From: CAZTVF01 sp964616985
Lineage (GTDB): Bacteria > Planctomycetota > Phycisphaerae > SM23-33
NCBI GenBank assembly: GCA_964616985.1
Contig: CAZTVF010000053.1
Coordinates: 1-33,413 of the forward strand
DNA length: 33,413 bases
Direction of reading: 5' to 3'
Shown: piece by piece, positions 23,397 to 29,828 of the stretch
Layout of the letters: each line of letters opens with the position of its first letter
How positions within the stretch are numbered: the stretch's first letter is position 1
The notes under the pieces: generated by a model
Told to the model about the DNA's origin: nothing
What the model saw: only the letters and a program-made list of their open reading frames with translations
Database searches by the model: none
Made by a program: the position numbers and the translations under genes

Positions 23397-25031
23397 TTAT
23401 CTCCCCTTCGTCGCCAGCAGGATCAGGACGATGGCGGTGGTGGCGACCGTCAGGAGCAGGGAGAACACGAAGGCCGTGCGGATGACCTTGCCTTCCTGCC
23501 CGATCTTGTCGATGGAGGCGGCGGCATTCTGCAGCTTCGCCGGCGAGATGACGCTGGCCAGCCCGCCGCCGAACGCCAGGCCGGCCGTGATGATGATCAT
23601 GCCCGGCAGGGCCATGTGCAGATTCCTCCCGGTCTCGATGACATACTTGCCGAACATCGCGATGGTTGAGGCCTCGCTGCCGGTGATGAACCCGCCGAAG
23701 AGCCCGATGAATGACACCACCGAGCCGTAGGCGCCCTGGAAGAAGTCGGCGGAGCTATCGGCCAGCACTTTCACCATGCTGCGCACGGAGCCCCCTTCGA
23801 CGACGGCTGCCTTGCCGGTGGCCATGTCGATGCCGGACGTCCTCATCACCTCGCCGATGGAGAAGAAGATGGCCGCGGCGAACACGGGGCGCGGGGCGCG
23901 TTTGAGCCACGTCTTGAGCGTGTCGAGCATCTGCCGCCGCGAGGGGCGAAGGAACGGGATTGCCAGGATCGTGCTGACGAAGATCCACGTGTAGGCCTGC
24001 CAGGCGGCGCGGGTGTCGATGGGCTGCTTGTCGGGCGTCAGGCCCGTGATGGTCATCGTTAGCTGGCCGAAGAGATATTTGAAGCCCGGCAGCACCGTCA
24101 CCCCAAAGAGCTGCACGGGGTCCTTGGGCAGGTTGAGCACCAGGATCAACAGGATCAGCAGGGCCCAGGGCGCGAAAGCCTTCCAGAGGGGATAGCGGGC
24201 GGCGTACTGCACTTCCTCGGTCGCCAGCTGGCTCCTATCGATGACCTTTCGGCCGGTAATCTTGAGGTAGGCGGCCATGACGACAATCACGGCCAGGCCG
24301 CACAGCACGCCGGTGAGGACCACCAGGTTGTCGTGTTTGTTGGTGAACCACGCGACCAGGCCGATGACGGCGCCGGTGATCAGGCAGGGCAGGAAGCCTT
24401 CCTTGATGGCCTTCCAGCGGCCGACGATCCAGAGCATGCAGAAGCCGATCAGCGTGGAGATCACCGGCAGGAACATGAAGAAGACCGAGCCGGCCTCCGA
24501 AAGCGTCACCGGCATGCCGTTCTTATTGGCGATGCCGACAAAGACGACGATCGGCGCGCCCAGCAGCGCATAGGTGCACAGCGAGTCGTATCCGATCGCC
24601 GGCAGGGCGATGGCGACGTAGGTCGAATAGCCCATCGCCAGAAGGATCGGTGGCAGGATCGAAACGGGCGTGGCGCCGACGGAGACCATCAGCGTCCCGA
24701 AGCCGATGTTGATCAGCATGATCTGAACGGCCCGGTGATCGCGGGCGATGGTCTTGATGAAGATGATGATCCGCTTCAGCGCCCCGGTCTTTTCCATGAA
24801 CGCCATCTGCAGCAGCGAGGCCGCCACGATCATCGACACGGGGAGCGACACCAGCAGCCCGGCCACGCTCGACCGCAGCAGCACCTCCGGCGAGGTGCTG
24901 AAGAAGAAATACGCCACCACGCAGATCGCCAGCCAGCCGATGACGCCGCTGATGTCGGCGGCCATGCGGAAGACCACGAGCATGACCAGGATGACCACGA
25001 TGGGCAGAAGCGTCAGCAGCAGGGGCGTCAT
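23397..25031 (-). CDS. LctP-type permease (L-lactate/organic acid symporter family)
   Basis: A 544-residue integral membrane protein with about 13 hydrophobic segments. The LctP-family features are the N-terminal MTPLLLTLLPIVVILVMLV, GYSTYVAIALPAIGYDS, the Gly-rich FIGLFGGFITGSEASTIAMFG near residue 450 (equivalent to the conserved SG-N loop of lactate permeases), and FGGGLASVISPAKLQNAAAS. The family imports lactate or glycolate with protons. The start is supported by GGAG six bases upstream. It is distant from known lactate permeases, so the exact acid is uncertain. Confidence 0.82.
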   Translation of the reverse strand: MTPLLLTLLPIVVILVMLVVFRMAADISGVIGWLAICVVAYFFFSTSPEVLLRSSVAGLLVSLPVSMIVAASLLQMAFMEKTGALKRIIIFIKTIARDHRAVQIMLINIGFGTLMVSVGATPVSILPPILLAMGYSTYVAIALPAIGYDSLCTYALLGAPIVVFVGIANKNGMPVTLSEAGSVFFMFLPVISTLIGFCMLWIVGRWKAIKEGFLPCLITGAVIGLVAWFTNKHDNLVVLTGVLCGLAVIVVMAAYLKITGRKVIDRSQLATEEVQYAARYPLWKAFAPWALLILLILVLNLPKDPVQLFGVTVLPGFKYLFGQLTMTITGLTPDKQPIDTRAAWQAYTWIFVSTILAIPFLRPSRRQMLDTLKTWLKRAPRPVFAAAIFFSIGEVMRTSGIDMATGKAAVVEGGSVRSMVKVLADSSADFFQGAYGSVVSFIGLFGGFITGSEASTIAMFGKYVIETGRNLHMALPGMIIITAGLAFGGGLASVISPAKLQNAAASIDKIGQEGKVIRTAFVFSLLLTVATTAIVLILLATKGR

Positions 25032-25213
25032 GTGCGTCTCCTAACGATGGGCGGGCCTCGTGCCCGACTTGTCCCGGCAGATTAGACCGGCCAACCCGAT
25101 AGCCGATCGGGGATCATGGTAATGGCATGGCACATGCGAGGCAAATGAGATTTATGGCCTTCGCCGCGTGGGCATAGCGCGCTTGCCGGCATTCCTTCGG
25201 CGATCCTCAAGAA

Positions 25214-25377
25214 TGACCACAGAGGCACAGAGAACACAGAGAACAGCAAGACTGATGGTCGCTTCGTGATTCCATATCGTCCAGGGCGACACCGCCCTGT
25301 CTATCGTGGCCCGCGACAATTGGCATGCGGCTGTGTTGCTTTTTCTGTCTCTGTGTTTCTCTGTGCCTCTGTGGTCA
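25214..25377. repeat. Inverted-repeat element with 9-bp-periodic arms
   Basis: The arms 25214-25246 and 25345-25377 are inverted copies, about 33 bp each with one indel; each arm begins TGACCACAGAGGCACAGAGA. The arms themselves have a 9-bp period (CACAGAGAA) like the repeat at 23074. The roughly 98-bp centre contains a hairpin, CAGGGCG/CGCCCTG. No ORF is inside. The layout resembles a small non-autonomous palindromic element. The gap 25032-25512 has no supported gene. Confidence 0.7.
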
Positions 25378-25448
25378 GTTTGGTGTTGTGAGCCGCAGTT
25401 GTGCAAGACCATCAAATAGCGTGACAGCCGCCGCCTCAGCGCAAAGAA

Positions 25449-25481
25449 GCGGCCGCCTGCTCTTGCGGAACAGGCGGCCGC
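25449..25481 (-). terminator. Terminator of the Spy-like gene
   Basis: A perfect 11-bp GC-rich stem (GCGGCCGCCTG at 25449-25459, complement at 25471-25481) around an 11-nt loop, followed on the minus strand by TTCTTTG. It lies about 32 bp past the stop codon at 25513. Confidence 0.75.
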
Positions 25482-25512
25482 CATGGTCTTCAACGGACTT
25501 CTGCGGGCGGGG

Positions 25513-26217
25513 TTACTTCGTGGAGTTGGCGTCCTTGGGCTTGTGGCCTTCGCCCGGGCCGCCCTTGAAACCCTTCCCGTCAGGCCTGGGACGGTTCTTC
25601 ATCAATTCATCGAACTTCGCGGCCTGCTCGGCCGTGAGGACCTCGCTCTTGATCTTGGCGATGCCGGCCTCGTGGGCGGCCTTCTTGGCCTCTCCGGTGG
25701 TGGCCTCATCGACTGCCTTCTTGGTCGCATCCATGATGGCCTTGACCTTTTCCTTCTGGGCGTCGGTCAGGTCGAGTTGGCGCATGATGTCGCCCATCGG
25801 GCCGCCGGCGGGGGGCTTGGGCATGGCCGCGTGCAGCTTCTCCATCTGCTCCTTGGTGAGCACTTCGCCGAGCTGCTTCATGGCGTTGTCCATGATGGCT
25901 CTGTGCTGCTCACGGGCCTTCTGGCCGGCTTCCTTGTTGTCATTGGCGTCGGGGGCGTGTTCCTTGCGGAAGTTCTCCATCGACTGGCGGAGGGTGTCCA
26001 GGATCTGCTTCACCTTGGGCTCCTGCTCGGCCGTCAGGTTCAGGGACTTGACCGCTTCCTCCAGGGCCTTGCCCGGACCGCCGGGGCCGCCGGGACCCTT
26101 GGGGCCGTTCCTCGCCCCGTCCTTCGGGCGGGAGGTGGGGCCTTCGGCCCGCGCGGGCAGCGTGAACAATCCAACAACAGCCAGTGCCAGTGCCAATGTC
26201 GCGATGTGCTTTCTCAT
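25513..26217 (-). CDS. Periplasmic Spy/CpxP-like (LTXXQ) helical protein
   Basis: A 234-residue exported protein. The start at 26217 has GGAG five bases upstream; the in-frame ATG at 26274 is too far from the signal peptide. Residues 1-24 are a Sec signal ending in PARA. A Gly/Pro-rich stretch (about 25-50) is followed by charged helices with three LTXXQ-type motifs: LNLTAEQEPKVKQIL, LDLTDAQKEKVKAIM and EVLTAEQAAKFDEL, and a fourth, weaker one, EVLTKEQMEKL. This motif defines the Spy/CpxP/ZraP family of envelope-stress chaperones and metal-binding proteins. The C-terminus is Gly/Lys-rich and disordered. Chaperone function is inference. Confidence 0.75.
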   Translation of the reverse strand: MRKHIATLALALAVVGLFTLPARAEGPTSRPKDGARNGPKGPGGPGGPGKALEEAVKSLNLTAEQEPKVKQILDTLRQSMENFRKEHAPDANDNKEAGQKAREQHRAIMDNAMKQLGEVLTKEQMEKLHAAMPKPPAGGPMGDIMRQLDLTDAQKEKVKAIMDATKKAVDEATTGEAKKAAHEAGIAKIKSEVLTAEQAAKFDELMKNRPRPDGKGFKGGPGEGHKPKDANSTK

Positions 26218-26306
26218 GGTATCTCCATTTTCTGGTCGGTTTCGTATGCTCACTCGAGCATTCATCAAGCCCAACGCAGCAGGGGTGCGGTTATTGCATC
26301 GGGCGG

Positions 26307-26335
26307 TGGACGCGCTCTCAACGACCTGATATTCT
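26307..26335 (+). promoter_or_regulatory. Putative promoter of the DHS-like gene
   Basis: TGGACG (26307-26312), 17-nt spacer, TATTCT (26330-26335); both boxes match four of six consensus bases. AGGAG follows at 26346-26350. Confidence 0.35.
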
Positions 26336-26357
26336 CCGTCCTCACAGGAGCACCACG

Positions 26358-27329
26358 ATGCCCAGCAAATACCCCGTCTTCGACCGCAGCCGGCTGAACC
26401 TGCTGCCCTTGGCCCGGCGAGACCACGACGTGCAGGCTTCCAGCGTGCTGCCGCCGCCCCAGGCGGCTATGCCGTTCGAGCATCCCGACCTGGCCGCACT
26501 GGCCGACGCCATCGTCGCCGCGCGCTCACGCGGCGCCAGCGTGGTGCTGCTCATGGGCGCCCACGTCATCAAGCAGGGCCTGGGGCGATACGTCGCCGAT
26601 TTCATCCGCCGCGGATGGGTTTCGGTGGTGGCGATGAATGGAGCATGTTCAATACATGACTATGAGCTCGCCCGCATCGGCGCGACCTCCGAGTCGGTGG
26701 CCCGATACATCTCGCAGGGACAGTTCGGGCTCTGGCGGGAGACAGGGGAGATTAATGACATCGTCGCCGCCGGCAACGCCGAAGGCCTGGGCTACGGCGA
26801 GGCCGTCGGCCGCCACATCGCCCGCGGCGAGTTCCCGCACAAGGACCTGTCGATCTTCGCCGCCGCCTACGAGTGCTCGGTGCCCGCCACGGTGCACGTG
26901 GGCGTCGGGTACGACATCATTCACGAGCACCCCAACTTCAGCGGCGCCGCCGTGGGCGAGGCCAGCTACCGCGACTTCCTCATCTTCACCAAGGTGATGG
27001 AGAATCTCGAGGGCGGCGTGGTGATGTGCTGGGGATCGGCTGTCATGGGGCCCGAGGTGTACCTCAAGGCCCTGTCGATGGTCCGCAACGTGGCCAAGGC
27101 TCACGGGCGCGAGATATGCCACTTCACGTCGGCGGTGTTTGACCTGCTGCCGCTGTCGGGCGACATCCACGCCGAGGCCCCCAAAGATCGGCCGGAGTAC
27201 TACTATCGGCCTTACAAGACCATCCTTGTCCGCACGGTCAAAGACGGCGGGCGCAGCTTCTACATCCGCGGCGACCACCGCGGCACGATCCCCGCGCTGC
27301 ACGCGCAGCTGACCGCCAGGGGGCGGTAG
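26358..27329 (+). CDS. Conserved protein, distantly deoxyhypusine-synthase-like
   Basis: A 323-residue soluble protein; AGGAG lies seven bases before the ATG at 26358. Conserved-looking segments are VVLLMGAHVIKQGLGRYV (about 62-79), VAMNGACSIHDYELARIGATSE (about 93-114), GLWRETGEINDIV, TVHVGVGYDIIHEHPNFSGAAVGEASYRDF (about 178-207) and GGVVMCWGSAVMGPEVYLKAL. The alternating hydrophobic strands with Gly-rich turns suggest a Rossmann-like fold. I recall a widespread uncharacterised family with the IHD-E and DIIH-HP motifs, and the layout is reminiscent of the NAD-binding fold of deoxyhypusine synthase, but the catalytic lysine context is not recognisable. No function is assigned. Confidence 0.6.
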   Translation: MPSKYPVFDRSRLNLLPLARRDHDVQASSVLPPPQAAMPFEHPDLAALADAIVAARSRGASVVLLMGAHVIKQGLGRYVADFIRRGWVSVVAMNGACSIHDYELARIGATSESVARYISQGQFGLWRETGEINDIVAAGNAEGLGYGEAVGRHIARGEFPHKDLSIFAAAYECSVPATVHVGVGYDIIHEHPNFSGAAVGEASYRDFLIFTKVMENLEGGVVMCWGSAVMGPEVYLKALSMVRNVAKAHGREICHFTSAVFDLLPLSGDIHAEAPKDRPEYYYRPYKTILVRTVKDGGRSFYIRGDHRGTIPALHAQLTARGR

Positions 27330-27427
27330 ACGGCGAGCGGCAAGCGATTGTCCTCGAGGGGTGCCATGCCGAAGCGTACCCGCGCCGCCATGCGCAGCTG
27401 CCGGCGCGAGTTGTGAAGTAAGCCCCG

Positions 27428-27584
27428 GCCGCGGAGCGGGTGCCCAAACCGCGGAGCGGTTGGAATAGCCATAGCCTCGGGTTGCGAGCGCAGCGAGCTA
27501 CCCGTGGTTACAGGTCGAGCCCAACCCCCAACCGCGGAGCGGTTGGTTAACTCCGCCAATGATTAGCCAACCGCTCCGCGGTTG
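27428..27584. repeat. Cluster of REP-like palindromes
   Basis: Four copies of a CCGC-GGA-GCGG palindrome: about 27428-27442, 27446-27463, 27529-27545 (CAACCGCGGAGCGGTTG) and, inverted, 27568-27584 (CAACCGCTCCGCGGTTG). Between copies 2 and 3 is another stem, CGGGT...ACCCG, containing GCGAGCGCAGCGAGC. No gene is seen in 27330-27741. The arrangement is like repetitive extragenic palindromes in the tail of a transcript. Confidence 0.75.
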
Positions 27585-27741
27585 AACTCCTCCACCGTCC
27601 AGGTCCCCGGGTAGGTCGCTGCGCGACCAAACCTGAGGCTGAAGCTATTGAGCCGTTCCGCGGCAGGGGGTGGTGAATGACGAAGGAAGGCAAGACTTGA
27701 CAGGCAGAGACGACCGTGCGGAGCGAGCCACCAGTGATTCA

Positions 27742-27933
27742 TCAGTCGACGATTTCCAGGAGGCGCTCGGTGAGGCGGATGTGGCGTTCCTTGTCGCGCT
27801 GAATTTCCTGGGCCTGCATCTTGAGCGAGGGATCCGTGGCACGGCCGGCGAGATCGGCATAGACCAGCACGGCCTGGCGCTGCTGATCCAGCAGGGCCTG
27901 GAACTGCTCTCGGAGCAATGCCTGTTCAAGCAC
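27742..27933 (-). CDS. Small helical protein, ferritin-like helix hairpin (63 aa)
   Basis: Begins with GTG at 27931-27933; GGAG lies seven bases upstream, inside the end of the preceding gene. The product reads as two amphipathic helices: LLDQQRQAVLVYADLAGRA and QEIQRDKERHIRLTERLLEIV. The second carries an E-x2-H motif (ERH), and YxxLAxxATDPxL between them is typical of rubrerythrin/ferritin-like proteins, though the first-helix glutamate is Gln. A dimer or a complex with the 80-residue partner would be needed for a four-helix bundle. The function is not known. Confidence 0.6.
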   Translation of the reverse strand: MLEQALLREQFQALLDQQRQAVLVYADLAGRATDPSLKMQAQEIQRDKERHIRLTERLLEIVD

Positions 27934-28168
27934 AAGGAGTCTCCGTCAATTTGTGGCTGACCCAGCGGCCGATCACGTTCTGATGGATTTCGGTGTCGGC
28001 CTTGAGGGCGTGGAGGATGGAGTAGACTTCGGCGCGCTGTTCATCGTCGAAGCATTCGGAGTGGGCGATCTGTTGCGTGGTGCGGCGCAGAACGCTGGCC
28101 AACTGGGCCTCAAGCCCGGCGGCCTTCATTGAGATCTCGGCCGGGACATATGCCCGATCATCGATCAT
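27926..28168 (-). CDS. Small helical protein upstream of the 63-aa ORF (80 aa)
   Basis: GGAGG lies seven bases before the ATG. The protein is predicted almost fully helical: ISMKAAGLEAQLASVLRRTT, then DEQRAEVYSILHALKAD and TEIHQNVIGRWV, with an E-x-H (EIH). Its 3' end overlaps the 63-residue gene by 8 bp and contains that gene's ribosome binding site, so the two are coupled and probably made in equal amounts. I do not recognise the family. Both proteins as a pair could assemble a mixed helical bundle; this is inference. Confidence 0.6.
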   Translation of the reverse strand: MIDDRAYVPAEISMKAAGLEAQLASVLRRTTQQIAHSECFDDEQRAEVYSILHALKADTEIHQNVIGRWVSHKLTETPCA

Positions 28169-28217
28169 GTCCCAACCTCCGGTATGCGTTCAAGAACGGT
28201 CATAGACGCGCACAACT

Positions 28218-28246
28218 ATTATCACACTCTTCACGTGTCCGTTCAA
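28218..28246 (-). promoter_or_regulatory. Promoter of the two small helical genes
   Basis: On the minus strand: TTGAAC (28241-28246), 17-nt spacer, GATAAT (28218-28223). The leader to ATG 28168 is about 43 nt. Confidence 0.6.
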
Positions 28247-28348
28247 GATCAAAGCACGAAAACCGGCTTAGTTTCAGCAGTTTTCGTGCGACAGGCGGCC
28301 GCTTGATATAACACGTTTGGCGGGGCTCTGGGGCGGGGCTTTTCAGAT

Positions 28349-28395
28349 AAAAAAAAGGCTGGAACACGCGATCCCTCATCGCGCTTTCCAGCCTT
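28349..28395 (-). terminator. Rho-independent terminator of tRNA-Leu(GAG)
   Basis: AAGGCTGGAA pairs with TTCCAGCCTT (28355-28364 with 28386-28395), with an inner stem CGCGAT/ATCGCG, and eight T residues follow on the minus strand. Confidence 0.92.
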
Positions 28396-28437
28396 GTCTA
28401 TTGCCGGCGTGAGCCAGCAGCGCCTGCCTTGCGGCAC

Positions 28438-28522
28438 TGCCCGGGACAGGACTTGAACCTGCATGAGACTAGGTCTCACCAGCCCCTCAAGCTGGCGCGT
28501 CTGCCAGTTCCGCCACCCGGGC
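28438..28522 (-). tRNA. tRNA-Leu (anticodon GAG)
   Basis: A full type II cloverleaf read on the minus strand. Acceptor GCCCGGG/CCCGGGC with A as discriminator; anticodon stem CCAGC/GCTGG around loop TTGAGGG, giving anticodon GAG for CUC/CUU codons; a long variable arm (GAGACCTAGTCTC); T-loop TTCAAGT. CCA is not encoded. It is a single-gene unit with a clear promoter and terminator. Confidence 0.96.
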
Positions 28523-28538
28523 GAGCTGCAAGCTAATA

Positions 28539-28567
28539 AGGATATGGGCAACCCTCCGCGGTGTCAA
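28539..28567 (-). promoter_or_regulatory. Promoter of tRNA-Leu(GAG)
   Basis: On the minus strand: perfect TTGACA (28562-28567), 17-nt spacer, TATCCT (28539-28544), 16 bp before the tRNA 5' end. Confidence 0.75.
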
Positions 28568-28821
28568 GCAGCACATCCTTACTTTGCGGGTAATCCATCC
28601 TCATTTCGTGGCCGGCCGCGCCCCCGCGGCCGTTAGACGTTTCGGTCGCTGCCCCTCGATGCCGGCCAAGCCGCCCATCCTGCTGTCGTCACGCGTCTGA
28701 CGGTGTTTGGCGTCCAGCTTGTTTCTATTGTAAAGATCGAATGCGACAGCGGTTATACTTGAAGCAGCTGTTTTGGCTCGAGGCGACGGGTTGTCCGGAA
28801 TTCCCTTGCCACTGATCTACA

Positions 28822-28835
28822 ACATGCTAGCATGT
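28822..28835. promoter_or_regulatory. Perfect 14-bp palindrome upstream of the response regulator
   Basis: ACATGCTAGCATGT, 78 bp before the response regulator ATG. Size and symmetry suit a dimeric DNA-binding protein. A possible -10 box (TATACT, 28754-28759) lies upstream but lacks a good -35 at normal spacing. The rest of 28568-28913 shows no gene. Confidence 0.45.
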
Positions 28836-28913
28836 AGCTCAGTACTCGGTTCGACTTGTGTCGCGGGATCACGTCTAGAGACAACTGTTTAACTCTCTTT
28901 TGTTTGGGGACTT

Positions 28914-29558
28914 ATGAAGGATAGCATCGGTGTCTTCCTGGTGGACGACCACGTGATGGTGCGAGAGGGCTTGGCGGCCCTTGTCTCCAAGGATCCGCAG
29001 CTGCGCGTTGTCGGCCAGTGCGGCGACGGCCTCAAGGTGCTCGATCAGGTTCGGGAGCTTCGCCCGGACGTCGTCGTGCTGGACATCGACCTGCCGGGGC
29101 TCAGCGGGCTGGATGTCTGTCGCGAGATCACCATTCGCGCCAAGAGCTCCGCGGTCCTCATCCTTACTATGTATGATGACGAGCAGTTCGTCGTCCGCGC
29201 GATGAAGAACGGCGCCACGGGCTTCCTGCTCAAAGATGCCGCCGCCGATCAACTTACCGAAGGCATTCGGGCGGTGGCCGAAGGCACCATCTACCTGGGG
29301 GCGGGCATCTCGCGAAGCGTTCTCGACCGCATTGCCACCGGCGATGGCGACCCCTACGAGCACCTGACGGGCCGCGAGCGCCAGATATTCAAGATGATCG
29401 CCGAGGGCAAGACAAACCGCATCGTCGCCAATGAGCTGGGGGTCGCCTTGAAAACCGTAGATACCCATCGCACCCGGCTGATGCGTAAGTTGAGTATTCA
29501 CAATGTGAATGACCTCGTCCGGCTGGCCATCAAGAGGGGCATCCTCCCCTCCCCTTGA
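28914..29558 (+). CDS. NarL/FixJ-type response regulator
   Basis: A 214-residue two-domain regulator. The receiver domain (1-120) has the acidic pair Asp11-Asp12, phospho-acceptor Asp57, Thr85 and Lys107, all canonical. The LuxR-type helix-turn-helix (about 148-210) has LTGRERQIFKMIAEGKTNRIVANELGVALKTVDTHR. It would bind DNA as a dimer once phosphorylated. No histidine kinase is adjacent, so it is an orphan. The gene 270 bp downstream encodes a membrane c-di-GMP protein with an extracytoplasmic sensor, a possible target or functional partner. The ribosome binding site is weak (GGGGA). Confidence 0.92.
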   Translation: MKDSIGVFLVDDHVMVREGLAALVSKDPQLRVVGQCGDGLKVLDQVRELRPDVVVLDIDLPGLSGLDVCREITIRAKSSAVLILTMYDDEQFVVRAMKNGATGFLLKDAAADQLTEGIRAVAEGTIYLGAGISRSVLDRIATGDGDPYEHLTGRERQIFKMIAEGKTNRIVANELGVALKTVDTHRTRLMRKLSIHNVNDLVRLAIKRGILPSP

Positions 29559-29828
29559 CGCTCTGTCGCCCGTGATAGGATGGGTGGCGGCCTTCCTGCC
29601 TCCGGCAGGCAAGCCCAGGCCGCCGTCCCAGCTGACAGACTCCTGTGGTCGCCGCATCGCCTGGGAACTTCGACTCGGTGGCTTCCGACGGCCATCGGGG
29701 CTCTCCCCCATCCCTCTTGCCCAGGCGGCATGACCGTCACTTTTTATATAGATGTTAAAGTGTTGCCTCTCTTTGCCGAAGAATATAGGGACGATCGGTG
29801 TCCATTCTTTGGCTGGAAGAGGTACTAC

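Noticed and set aside
28249..28551. A 100-codon minus-strand ORF
   Set aside because: It is a translation of tRNA-Leu(GAG) and its terminator.
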